From the NCBI RefSeq assembly GCF_900089455.2, contig NZ_LT907988.1, positions 1,922,001-1,986,000 of the forward strand: 64,000 nucleotides of DNA, in the 5' to 3' direction. The position numbers were made by a program, and so were the translations under genes. Origin of the DNA: Orrella dioscoreae. Lineage in GTDB: Bacteria; Pseudomonadota; Gammaproteobacteria; Burkholderiales; Burkholderiaceae_B. The notes beneath the pieces are model-generated. The model made no database searches, was not told the DNA's origin, and was given only the letters and a program-made list of their open reading frames with translations. This document shows positions 17,439 to 25,723 of the stretch, piece after piece; within the stretch, counting starts at the first letter, position 1; each line of letters opens with the position of its first letter.

Positions 17439-19325
17439 TCAATGGGCCGAGGGGCGGGCAAGGCCGATACCCGTCTCGCGGCGGACGGCGAACTCGCTCC
17501 AGCGCGCGGTCGAATGCTTGCTGGGGAACAGTAAGGAAAAGAGCAGCACCAGCAGGAATCCAACGGGAATGGAGATCAGGCCTGGGTTGCGCAAGTCGAT
17601 GAGCGGCTCGCTCAGGCCCAGGATGCTTGTCGCATCGGGTGGAATCGCGGCGGCGCGTTGTCGTGCCGCGTCGGCATCCCGTCGCCATGCCGCGACCTTT
17701 TCCTGCGTGGCGGTCAACTCGCCACGCTCGGCACGTTGGAGACTGCGTTCGAGTTTGGTTTGCTCGGCGACGGCTTGGGCCTTTTGCTGCAATGGGTAGG
17801 TCATGTTTGGCGAGGCGAGCACCAGTCCGATGGATAGCAGCGTTCCTCCCACCACCCCGGCCACGACGCCGGCGGTGCTGCAACGACGCCAGTAAAGCGT
17901 CATGACCAAGGCGGGCAGGTTGGCCGACGCTGCCACGGCATAGCCCAGGCCCACCAGTTGCGCGACATTCTGGCCCTTTGCCGCAATGCCGGCGAGGATC
18001 GAGACGATGGCCATGGCCAATGTGGCGATCCTCGCCGCATTGGCCTGCTCGCGCTCGCTGGCCTGCCCTCCGCGGATGGCGCCGACATAGACATCGTGCG
18101 CAAGCGAGGAGGCAGCCGCCAGCGTCAGGCCTGCGACCACGGCGACGATCGTCGCGAAGGACACCGCCGCGACCAGCGCAAGCATGAGGTTGCCGAGCAG
18201 GCTTTCAGGACCTCCGCCCAGGAATTGCGCCAACATCGGCGCCGCGAGGTTGCCCCCCTTGTCCAGGCCAAGGATGGCCAGCGGTCCAGTGTTCAACGCG
18301 GCCGAGAATCCGATGACGATGATCAGCAGATGGCACAGGCCGATGGCGAACATGGCGTACAAGGCGGATTTGCGGGCGCTCTTGGCATCCGCCACGGTAA
18401 AGAAGCGCATGAGAATATGCGGCATCGCGGCGGTACCCAGCACCAATGCCAGGCTGAGCGATATCTGTTCCAGCGGATTCTTCAGGTAGAGGCCGGGCTG
18501 CAGGAAGCGCTGCCCGGCCTCTTGCGGGCTCAGTGCCGAATTGGCGCCCATCAGCGTGTCGAGCACATGTCGCTGAATGCCTTGGCTGGCGGCGACGTCA
18601 CGGAAGAAATGGCTGATGTCAAAGCCGTAGGGGATCCATGACAGCAACACGAGCGCAAAGCAGAACCCGATCAGCAGTGCTGCCTTGAGGATCTGCACCG
18701 CGGTGGTGGCACGCATTCCCCCGAACATGACGTACATCAGCATCAGGACGCCGACCGCGATCACCGAGGTCTCGTAGGGCACGCCGATCATTGCGCGGAT
18801 GATGACCGCGCCTCCCACGATCTGCGGAACCATATAGAAGAGGGCAACCAGAATGCTGGATATCGCGACGACGGACTTTGTGGCGCGGAAACTGTTCCTG
18901 AAGGCGAGGACATCTCCCAGCGTGTATTTGCCCAGGTTGCGGCACGGTTCGGCGACCAGGATCAGCACCGGGATGAAGGATACGAAGAACCCGACCAGGT
19001 AGATGATGCCGTCCAGGCCGTACAGCGCGATCAGGCCGGAAACGCCAAGGAATGCCGCGGCCGACAGATAGTCGCCCGCGATGGCCAGTCCGTTCATGCG
19101 GGGGGCGATGCCGCCCCCGGCGGTATAGAAATCTCCGACGCCGCGATTTCGCCTGGCCGCCAGGTAGGTAATGAAGATGGTCAACGACACCAGGGCGGCG
19201 AAGATGCCGAAGGTCATGAGCCGGTTGTTGTCCGATACCAGGGTCGTTGTCTGCGCCTGAGCAGCCTGCGAGGCCGCCAACCCGAGCGCCAAGCCCGCGC
19301 CCGTCTTGCCAAGACGTTGTTTCAT
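17439..19325 (-). CDS. actP: Sodium/solute symporter, acetate permease (ActP) type
   Basis: This inner-membrane symporter has 628 residues and about 13 transmembrane segments. A cleavable-looking signal segment (ending AAQAQ) precedes the first helix, as in ActP. Core motifs include GDFYTAGGGIAPRMNGLAIAGDYLSAAAFLG and PHILMRFFTVADAKSARKS. A charged, coiled-coil-like insertion of about 58 residues (roughly 508-565) separates the last helices. The ATG at 19325 has AAGGA upstream. The DUF485 gene ends 13 bases before it. Substrate is probably a short monocarboxylate; the linked nitrilase suggests the acid or nitrile it acts upon. The symbol is by family only. Confidence 0.85.
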   Translation of the reverse strand: MKQRLGKTGAGLALGLAASQAAQAQTTTLVSDNNRLMTFGIFAALVSLTIFITYLAARRNRGVGDFYTAGGGIAPRMNGLAIAGDYLSAAAFLGVSGLIALYGLDGIIYLVGFFVSFIPVLILVAEPCRNLGKYTLGDVLAFRNSFRATKSVVAISSILVALFYMVPQIVGGAVIIRAMIGVPYETSVIAVGVLMLMYVMFGGMRATTAVQILKAALLIGFCFALVLLSWIPYGFDISHFFRDVAASQGIQRHVLDTLMGANSALSPQEAGQRFLQPGLYLKNPLEQISLSLALVLGTAAMPHILMRFFTVADAKSARKSALYAMFAIGLCHLLIIVIGFSAALNTGPLAILGLDKGGNLAAPMLAQFLGGGPESLLGNLMLALVAAVSFATIVAVVAGLTLAAASSLAHDVYVGAIRGGQASEREQANAARIATLAMAIVSILAGIAAKGQNVAQLVGLGYAVAASANLPALVMTLYWRRCSTAGVVAGVVGGTLLSIGLVLASPNMTYPLQQKAQAVAEQTKLERSLQRAERGELTATQEKVAAWRRDADAARQRAAAIPPDATSILGLSEPLIDLRNPGLISIPVGFLLVLLFSLLFPSKHSTARWSEFAVRRETGIGLARPSAH

Positions 19326-19338
19326 GATCCTTTCCTTG

Positions 19339-19671
19339 TCAGTGCGCGGTGTGGGAGGGAGTGCTGTCGAGCGCAAGCCGGGCGAGTTCGGCGGCTTGCG
19401 CGTCCAGGCGGCGCAACTGCACGCAATAGCGCCAAGCCACCGCGCCGCCAATGGCATATTGGCCAACGAGGAACAGCAGGCCGAGGTTGATTTCCCCGAT
19501 GACCTGCGTGTGGAACCAGTGAGGGAGAGAGTGCGAGATAAGGGGAATGGAAAGAAAGGCGCTCATGCTTACGGCAAGCAAGCGCAGCATGATGGCGCGT
19601 CGTTCTCTTACGAGTCGGTCAAAGTCGGGGCGTGCATGGATAGCATCCCACGGGACAGCGCTGGTGCCCAT
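19339..19671 (-). CDS. yjcH: DUF485 inner-membrane protein (YjcH-like)
   Basis: This 110-residue protein has two transmembrane helices (about 27-48 and 58-82). It matches the small DUF485 partner that is almost always encoded just before acetate-type symporters, as here. The function of the family is not settled; a helper or stability role for the symporter is the usual guess. AGAGGA precedes the ATG. It is the first gene of the operon that continues into the symporter and nitrilase. Confidence 0.85.
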   Translation of the reverse strand: MGTSAVPWDAIHARPDFDRLVRERRAIMLRLLAVSMSAFLSIPLISHSLPHWFHTQVIGEINLGLLFLVGQYAIGGAVAWRYCVQLRRLDAQAAELARLALDSTPSHTAH

Positions 19672-20011
19672 GATGAATTTTCCTCTTGATCAGTTTTCTT
19701 TGTTTTTCCCGACGGTGCTTGATGCCCGTGGGTTGAGCGCAGTCTAAGCAAGGCATCGCCACGGGTGAAGCGCGAATATGGCAAGAGGTCTTGCAGCGAT
19801 GCAGCACCAAAACCAGGCGATGCAAGGCGCGGTTGCCCTGGCCTGGTGCTTCAGGGCCTGTGGCGCCGAGTACTGCTGACGTCTTCAGCCGCAGGCGCGG
19901 CGTGGGGGTGTTTTTTGGTACTGAATGTTCCAGTCAGCGTGCGCGGCAATCCTGCGCACTACAATCGGCGCGCTGGGCCGGCCCTTCCGCGCTGGCCGGG
20001 AGCCGCGGTCC
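19672..20011. other. Control region between divergent yjcH operon and DUF4139 gene
   Basis: This 340-base stretch has no gene I can support. It must hold the promoters of both flanking units. An AT-rich run next to the yjcH start and a TACAAT at 19970-19975 ahead of the DUF4139 gene are possible promoter parts. No clear operator dyad is seen. Confidence 0.5.
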
Positions 20012-22051
20012 ATGTCCACCATTCTCCGTCCCTCCTTGCGGCCGCTGTGCCGCGCCCTGGCGCTGGCAGCCTTGCCAGGGGCCATGATCTGGACCGTGCC
20101 CGCCACGGCCCAGGATCAGCCCGAGGCCCGCATCCATGCCATCACGCTGTCCTCGGGCGGGGTGGCGGAAGTGCAGCGCCGCGTCGAATGGAGCGCGCCC
20201 GGCAGCCTGCGCATCGAGGTGCCGCTGGCGCAGGTGGACGACGTGCTCAAGAGCCTGGTCGTGCGCGATCCCAAGGGCACGGTCGGGGGCATGACGCTCG
20301 ATGGCCTGTCGCCCGTGGATGAAACCTTCGGCCGCTTGCCGTTTTCCCAGCAGGACATGGCGTCGATCGCCGGCCTCGCGGCCGCCTTGCAGGGGGTGCC
20401 GGCCAGCGCCAGTTCGGGCGGCCGCACGGTGCAGGGTCGCATCCTGGGCGTGGCGCAGGCCGATGGCGGCACGGCCGCCGAACCGCGTGTCGAACATATC
20501 CTCTCGATGATGAGCGAGAGCGGCCAGGTCCAGTCCTTGCGCCTGGGGCCGGACGCGACGCTCGACATCCAGGACGACACCCTGCGCAAGCGCATCGCCG
20601 ACGCCGCGCGCATCAGCGGACAGGCCCGTGCCGATGGCGTGCGGACGATCTCGATCGCGCTGGCGGGCGAGGGCAAGCGCGACGTCGGCATCAGCTATGT
20701 CGTGGCCGCGCCGGTCTGGAAGGCGTCCTATCGGCTGGTGTCGGGCCACGAGCCGGGCAAGGCGCGCTTGCAGGCCTGGGCCGTGGTCGAGAACGCCACG
20801 GCCGAGGATTGGCAGGGCGTGACGTTGACGCTGGCCGCGGGTGCGCCTGTATTGCTGGCGCAGCGTCTGCACCAGCGCTATTGGCATGCGCGCCAGGACG
20901 TGCCGGTTGCCGCCGGCGCTGCCGAGGCGCCGCCCACCGATGACTATGCCGAGATGATGGCCGACGCGGCGGGGCCTGGGAGCCAGGCGATGGCGGAGGC
21001 CGCGCCGCCGCCCGCACCGGCGCCGGCGGCCATGGCGCGCGCCCAGGGTGGCATGGGCCGCCCCGCGCCCGCGCCGGTCGCCCGGGCCGCGGCGACGGCG
21101 GCTGCGCAAGAGGGCGAGATCTCGGCAAGCTACCGCCTGCCGCTGCCGGTGGACCTGCCCGCGGGCAAGACCCTGTCGGTGCCTTTCCTGGACGTGGCCC
21201 TGCCGGCGGAACGCCTGTCCGTCTATCGCGCCGGCCGCGCCAGCCGTCATCCCGTGGCCGCGATCTCCCTGGACAATACCTCGCAGGGCAGCCTGCCTGC
21301 GGGCCTGCTGACGGTGTACGACGCACGCGACGGCCATGTCGGCGATGCGCAGCTGTCGGGCCTGCCTGCGGGCGAGTCGCGCCTGGCGAGTTTCGCCGAG
21401 GACCGCAAGGTGACCATCACCACGAACCGCGAGCGGGGCGAACCCATTACCGAAGTGACCCTGGCCGATGGGCTGCTGCAGGTGCGGCGCCTGAGCCGGG
21501 AAAGCACCACCTATACCGTGCAGGGCGCGGCGGATGCGCCGCGCACCGTGCTGATCGAGCATCCGCGCGTCTCGGGCTGGACCTTCGCCTCTCCGTCGCT
21601 GGTGGGACAGACGGCCACGCACCATCGCCTGAAACTGAGCTTGAAGGCGGGCGAGAACGGCAAGATCGATACGGTCGCCGAAAGGCCGGTGTCGCAGCGT
21701 TACGCCTTGCTGGACCTGGATGCGCCGACCCTGCTGTCGTGGTCGGGCAGGGCGCTGGATGCGGCTGCCGCCGCGCGCCTGAAGACGCTGGCGGAGCGCC
21801 GCGCAACGGTTGCGCAGGCCGAACAGCGCCTGGCGCAAGCCGTGCAGGCGGTAGAGCAGGCGGAAGCGAACCAGTCACGCGTGCGTGAAAACCTGGGCGC
21901 CGTGGCCGCCGACAGCGAACTCGGGCAGCGCTATGCGCGCATGCTGGCGCAAGAGGAAGACCGCATCGCCGCACTGCAGCAGGCGCAGGCCAAGGCGAAT
22001 GATGCGGTGGAGCAGGCCAAGCGGTCGTTGGTCGAGGCGCTGAAGGCCTGA
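20012..22051 (+). CDS. Exported DUF4139-domain protein
   Basis: This protein has 679 residues from the ATG at 20012. A signal peptide covers about residues 1-35 (RPLCRALALAALPGAMIWTVPATAQ). The DUF4139 beta-rich domain fills most of the protein. It is interrupted at about residues 305-375 by an Ala/Pro-rich low-complexity linker containing DDYAEMMADAAGPGSQ. The last 90 residues are an Ala/Gln/Glu-rich coiled coil. The family is of unknown function (some members are annotated as mucoidy inhibitor-like) and is expected in the periplasm or cell surface. No partner gene is evident. Confidence 0.8.
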   Translation: MSTILRPSLRPLCRALALAALPGAMIWTVPATAQDQPEARIHAITLSSGGVAEVQRRVEWSAPGSLRIEVPLAQVDDVLKSLVVRDPKGTVGGMTLDGLSPVDETFGRLPFSQQDMASIAGLAAALQGVPASASSGGRTVQGRILGVAQADGGTAAEPRVEHILSMMSESGQVQSLRLGPDATLDIQDDTLRKRIADAARISGQARADGVRTISIALAGEGKRDVGISYVVAAPVWKASYRLVSGHEPGKARLQAWAVVENATAEDWQGVTLTLAAGAPVLLAQRLHQRYWHARQDVPVAAGAAEAPPTDDYAEMMADAAGPGSQAMAEAAPPPAPAPAAMARAQGGMGRPAPAPVARAAATAAAQEGEISASYRLPLPVDLPAGKTLSVPFLDVALPAERLSVYRAGRASRHPVAAISLDNTSQGSLPAGLLTVYDARDGHVGDAQLSGLPAGESRLASFAEDRKVTITTNRERGEPITEVTLADGLLQVRRLSRESTTYTVQGAADAPRTVLIEHPRVSGWTFASPSLVGQTATHHRLKLSLKAGENGKIDTVAERPVSQRYALLDLDAPTLLSWSGRALDAAAAARLKTLAERRATVAQAEQRLAQAVQAVEQAEANQSRVRENLGAVAADSELGQRYARMLAQEEDRIAALQQAQAKANDAVEQAKRSLVEALKA

Positions 22052-22090
22052 GAGGCCCGCCAGGCAAACAGGCGTGCCTTGATCAGGGTG

Positions 22091-22117
22091 CCGTCCGCGG
22101 CCTGCGGCCGCGGACGG
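22091..22117. terminator. Bidirectional hairpin between convergent genes
   Basis: CCGTCCGCGGCC-TGC-GGCCGCGGACGG is a perfect 12-pair stem with a three-base loop. It lies between the ends of the DUF4139 gene (+) and the OsmC gene (-). No T-run is present on either side. Confidence 0.65.
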
Positions 22118-22136
22118 AAGTATTGCGCCAGCGCCC

Positions 22137-22562
22137 TTACGACTCGAGCTTGGCGTCCAGCGTGATCTTGGCGTTGAGCACCTTGGACACGGGGCAGCCG
22201 GTCTTGGCCTCGTTGGCGGCCGCATCGAAATCGGCGGCCGAGAGGCCCGGCACCTTGGCGCGCAAAATCAAGTGCACGGCCGAGATGGCGAAGCCGCCTT
22301 CCACCTTGTCCAGCGTCACTTCGGCGCGGGTGTCGATGCGCTCGGCCTTGGCGCCTTTCTGTCCCAGGATGTTCGAGAGGGCCATCGAGAAGCAGCCGGC
22401 GTGCGCGGCGCCGATCAGTTCTTCCGGGTTCGTGCCCGGGGCGCCTTCGAAACGGGTGTTGAAGCCATAGGGCTGATCCTTCAGCGCGCCGCTCTCGGTC
22501 GAGATGGTGCCCTTGCCAGTCTTGAGGTCGCCTTGCCAGACGGCGCTTGCGGTTTTCTTCAT
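22137..22562 (-). CDS. OsmC-family peroxiredoxin
   Basis: This is a cytoplasmic thiol peroxidase of 141 residues. It has the two redox cysteines of the OsmC/Ohr fold (HAGCFSMALS and KTGCPVSKVL) and the family start MKKTASAVWQGDLKTGKGTIS. It closely follows the OsmC, not the Ohr, pattern. It probably reduces organic or inorganic peroxides during osmotic or oxidative stress. It is a single-gene unit convergent with the DUF4139 gene. Confidence 0.9.
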   Translation of the reverse strand: MKKTASAVWQGDLKTGKGTISTESGALKDQPYGFNTRFEGAPGTNPEELIGAAHAGCFSMALSNILGQKGAKAERIDTRAEVTLDKVEGGFAISAVHLILRAKVPGLSAADFDAAANEAKTGCPVSKVLNAKITLDAKLES

Positions 22563-22670
22563 GACGGAATCTCCTGTTCAGGTTGCATGGGACGAGCCAG
22601 GGCCCATGGTAACTGGGGCATGGGCGCGCCAGCGTGCTCGGGGCGCTTCGGTTCGCTACCAAACGTGTAT

Positions 22671-22706
22671 CACTGCGGTGTCCCACTGCGGTGTCCCACT
22701 GCGGTG
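22671..22706. repeat. 13-base tandem repeat, 2.8 copies
   Basis: The unit CACTGCGGTGTCC occurs at 22671-22683 and 22684-22696, with a third partial copy at 22697-22706. Each copy contains CAC-N4-GTG, an imperfect dyad. The array lies 100 bases before the binding-protein gene and 108 bases before osmC, in their shared upstream region. Confidence 0.85.
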
Positions 22707-22805
22707 CATCGAACCCGCCCATCGCCTCGTGCATGGTCCCCGGGCCGCTTGGGGCAAAATGGCGGATTGCATCCCCCTGTGTCTTCCGACCCCAAGGTTT
22801 CCGCC

Positions 22806-23966
22806 ATGCGCCTGTCTTCCCGCCGCTTCCTTGCCTTTTTCGCGCTCGCCGCCATGGCGTCCACGGCAGCCCATGCCGAGATCACCATCGGCGTGACGCT
22901 GGCCTCGACCGGGCCGGCGGCGGCCATCGGCATCCAGTCGCAGAATGCGGTGCGCCTGTGGCCCGCCACGCTGGGCGGGCAGCCCGCCCGCTACGTGGTG
23001 CTGGATGACGGCACCGACGTCAGCCAGGCGGTGCGCAACTTGCGCAAGCTGACGGCCGAGGACAAGGTGGACGCGCTGGTCGGGCCGAACATCACGGCCT
23101 CCGCGCTGGCCGGGCTGGACGTGGCGAACGAAACGGGCACGCCGCTGGTCGCGCTGGCGGCCTCGGCCTCCATCGTCGAACCCATGAGCGATCCGCGCCG
23201 CCGCTGGGTGTTCAAGATGCCGCAGAACGATTCGCTGATGGCGGGCGCGCTGGTCGAGCACATGCGGGCGCATGGCGTGAAGACGGTGGGCTTCATCGGG
23301 TTTGGCGATTCCTACGGTGACAGCTGGTGGAAGGCTTTCAACGATGCCGCGGTCGGCAATCCGGCCATCGTCGCGCAGGAACGCTTCCAGCGCACCGATG
23401 CGTCGGTGACCGGGCAGGCGCTGAAACTCATGGCTGCCAAGCCTGATGCCGTGCTGGTGGCGGGTTCGGGCACGCCGGCCGCGCTGCCGCAGAAGACCTT
23501 GGCGTCGCGCGGCTACAAGGGCGTCATTTACCAGACCCACGGCATCGGCACGCTGGAGTTCCTGCAGCTGGGCGGCAAGGACGTGGAGGGCACGCTGTTT
23601 CCCACGGGGCCGGGCGTGGTGGCGCGCGGCCTGCCGGCCGACAATCCGGTGCGCAAGGTGGCGCTGGACTTCACCGAGAAATACGAGGCCCGCTATGGCG
23701 CCGACACGCTGACGCAGTTCGCGGGCGACGCCTGGGGCGCCTGGGTGCTGCTGGACGATGCCGCGCGCCGCGCGCTGGCAGGCGGGGCGCAACCTGGCAC
23801 GCCCGCCTTCCGGGCGGCCTTGCGCGATGCGCTGGAAGCCACGCGCGACCTGGCCGTGCCCAATGGCGTGCTGAACCTGTCACCGCAAGACCATCAGGGC
23901 TTCGATGCGCGCGCCCGCGTGATGGGCGTCATCCGTGACGGGAAATTCCGCTACGCAGGGCAGTAA
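22806..23966 (+). CDS. Solitary branched-chain amino-acid-type ABC binding protein
   Basis: This periplasmic binding protein of the LivK/type I fold has 386 residues. The signal peptide is clear (RRFLAFFALAAMASTAAHA). The mature start, EITIGVTLASTGPAAAIGIQSQNAVRL, fits the family. The ATG at 22806 is chosen because the signal peptide starts there, although the frame is open far upstream. No permease or ATPase genes are adjacent, so it may share the LivHMGF complex 11 kb away or another transporter. The ligand is unknown. A strong terminator follows. Confidence 0.88.
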   Translation: MRLSSRRFLAFFALAAMASTAAHAEITIGVTLASTGPAAAIGIQSQNAVRLWPATLGGQPARYVVLDDGTDVSQAVRNLRKLTAEDKVDALVGPNITASALAGLDVANETGTPLVALAASASIVEPMSDPRRRWVFKMPQNDSLMAGALVEHMRAHGVKTVGFIGFGDSYGDSWWKAFNDAAVGNPAIVAQERFQRTDASVTGQALKLMAAKPDAVLVAGSGTPAALPQKTLASRGYKGVIYQTHGIGTLEFLQLGGKDVEGTLFPTGPGVVARGLPADNPVRKVALDFTEKYEARYGADTLTQFAGDAWGAWVLLDDAARRALAGGAQPGTPAFRAALRDALEATRDLAVPNGVLNLSPQDHQGFDARARVMGVIRDGKFRYAGQ

Positions 23967-24033
23967 TCGCGCGTCACGCCGCGTCCGCCCCGGATACTGG
24001 GCGGTTGGCGGGCGGGATTGTGTAACTGATGTG

Positions 24034-24055
24034 ACGGGCCGCCAGGCCCGTTTTT
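24034..24055 (+). terminator. Intrinsic terminator
   Basis: ACGGGCC (24034-24040), loop GCCA, GGCCCGT (24045-24051) and a T-run to 24055. It ends the solitary binding-protein gene and isolates the ehu operon. Confidence 0.88.
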
Positions 24056-24094
24056 CATTGTGCAGGGCAGCGAGCCCACAGGGGGCTTCAATTC

Positions 24095-24107
24095 ATTTGT
24101 GACAAAT
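24095..24107. promoter_or_regulatory. Palindrome upstream of ehuB, candidate operator
   Basis: ATTTGT-G-ACAAAT is a perfect 13-base dyad in an AT-rich stretch 72 bases before ehuB. It is a plausible site for a GntR- or MarR-type regulator. No regulator gene is adjacent to the operon. Confidence 0.45.
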
Positions 24108-24178
24108 TGATTTGAACAAGAATGATTTTGTGCCGTACCATTTTTCCCGGGTGAGAACCGGAAAAAGGGGAAAACAGC

Positions 24179-25060
24179 ATGAAGCAAGCCCTGAAATGGG
24201 CAGTCCTGGCGTGTGGCATCAGCCTTTTGGCAGCCTGCTCGGACAGCACTGACAACCGCGCCGCGGCAAGGCAGAACACCCTGGAGGCCGCCAAGGCCTC
24301 GGGCAAGATCCGCATCGGCTACGCCAACGAGGCGCCGTTCGCCTACATGGACAGCGCCAGCGGCAAGGTGACCGGCGAGGCCGTGGAGATCGCCCGCGTG
24401 ATCCTCGGGCGCATGGGGGTGAAGGAGGTCGAGGGCGTGCTGACCGAGTTCGGCTCGCTGATCCCGGGCCTGCAGGCCGGGCGCTTCGACATCATTGCCG
24501 CCGGCATGTACATCACGCCCGAGCGCTGCAAGCAGGCCAGTTTCTCGAACCCGTCGTATGGCGTGGGCGAGGGCTTCCTGGTCAAGAAGGGCAACCCCAA
24601 GGGCTTGCACAGCTATGACGACATCAAGAACAACGCCGACGTGAAGATGGGCGTGGTGGTGGGCGCCATCCAGTCCGAGTACGCCCAGAAGGTCGGCATC
24701 GATGGCGGCCAGGTGATCATATTCCCCGATCCCGTGAGCGCCCTGTCGGGCGTGGAGGGCGGGCGCGCGGATGTCTATGCCGCCACGGCGCTGACCGTCA
24801 ACGACCTGATGAACAAGGTCACCGACCAGGCGCTGGAGAAGGCCGAGCCCTTCACCGAGCCCAACATCGACGGCGTGGACCTGCGCGGCTATGGCGCCTT
24901 TGCGTTCCGCAACGCCGACACCGAATTCACCGAGGCCTTCAACAAGGAACTGGCCTCGTTCATCGGGACCCCCGAGCATGCCAAGCTGGTCGAGCCTTTC
25001 GGCTTCACCCGTGATGAGTTGCCGGGCGACGTGACCGCGGCCAAGCTGTGCGGCCAGTGA
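24179..25060 (+). CDS. ehuB: Ectoine/hydroxyectoine-type ABC binding lipoprotein
   Basis: This binding protein of the type II (amino-acid) fold has 293 residues. The N-terminus is a lipoprotein signal with lipobox LLAAC, so it is probably anchored to the membrane. KIRIGYANEAPFAYMD begins the binding domain. Overall pattern and gene order (binding protein, two permeases, ATPase) match EhuBCD with EhuA of compatible-solute uptake. The ligand call is by resemblance; a polar amino acid remains possible. AAGGGG precedes the start. ehuC begins 15 bases downstream. Confidence 0.78.
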   Translation: MKQALKWAVLACGISLLAACSDSTDNRAAARQNTLEAAKASGKIRIGYANEAPFAYMDSASGKVTGEAVEIARVILGRMGVKEVEGVLTEFGSLIPGLQAGRFDIIAAGMYITPERCKQASFSNPSYGVGEGFLVKKGNPKGLHSYDDIKNNADVKMGVVVGAIQSEYAQKVGIDGGQVIIFPDPVSALSGVEGGRADVYAATALTVNDLMNKVTDQALEKAEPFTEPNIDGVDLRGYGAFAFRNADTEFTEAFNKELASFIGTPEHAKLVEPFGFTRDELPGDVTAAKLCGQ

Positions 25061-25075
25061 CGAAGGGACACCCTC

Positions 25076-25723
25076 ATGGATGACGGTTTGCAGACATTAC
25101 TTCCGCCGCTCTTGCAGGGGCTCTGGGTCACGGTCCAGATCACTGTCGGCGCGGCCCTGCTGGCGATTCCGCTGGCTATCCTGTCCGGGCTCGGGCGCCT
25201 GTCCAGCCAGCGCTTCCTGCGCTGGCCGGCCTCGGTCTATGTCGAGGTGTTCCGCGGCACGTCCGCGCTGGTGCAGCTCTTCTGGTTCTTCTTCGTGCTG
25301 CCGCTCTTCGGCATCCAGTTGCCTGCCTTGCTGGTGGGGATCGTGGTGCTGGCCCTGAACGCAGGCGCCTATGGCGCCGAGGTGGTGCGCGGCGCGGTCA
25401 TGGCCGTGCCGGCAGGCCAGCGCGAGGCGGCAGTGGCGCTGAACATGACGCGCGCCAAGATCATTCGCCGCATCGTGCTGCCGCAGGCCATTCCGGCCAT
25501 GCTCCCGCCCGCCACCAACCTGATGATCGAACTGCTGAAGAACACCGCGCTGGTGTCCCTCATCACGATCACCGACCTGACCTTCCGCGGCCAGTTGCTG
25601 CGCAGTGAAACGCTCAAGACAGTGGAGGTCTTCGGCCTCATGCTGCTGCTGTATTTCGCCGCGGCGCTCGTCATCACTGCCGGCATGCGCATGCTGGAAC
25701 GACGCTTCAAGGTGGGCCGATGA
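25076..25723 (+). CDS. ehuC: Ectoine-type ABC transporter permease EhuC
   Basis: This is an inner-membrane permease of 215 residues from the HisM/polar amino-acid group, with about five helices. It has the family segment VEVFRGTSALVQLFWFFFVLPLFG and the ATPase-docking EAA loop (GQREAAVALNMTRAKIIRRIVLPQA). It ends four bases into ehuD (ATGA overlap). Confidence 0.82.
   Translation: MDDGLQTLLPPLLQGLWVTVQITVGAALLAIPLAILSGLGRLSSQRFLRWPASVYVEVFRGTSALVQLFWFFFVLPLFGIQLPALLVGIVVLALNAGAYGAEVVRGAVMAVPAGQREAAVALNMTRAKIIRRIVLPQAIPAMLPPATNLMIELLKNTALVSLITITDLTFRGQLLRSETLKTVEVFGLMLLLYFAAALVITAGMRMLERRFKVGR

Noticed and set aside
19746-19762. A sigma-54-like sequence (TGGC...TTGC) on the minus strand before yjcH
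   Set aside because: The spacing between the GG and GC elements is one base too short for a working -24/-12 promoter, and no sigma-54 activator gene is nearby.
22671-22706. Short tandem repeats as a possible CRISPR array
   Set aside because: The repeat unit is 13 bases with no unique spacers and no cas genes in the window.
22272-22805. N-terminal extension of the solitary binding protein across the osmC region
   Set aside because: The frame is open, but it runs antisense to osmC and the signal peptide starts at 22806.
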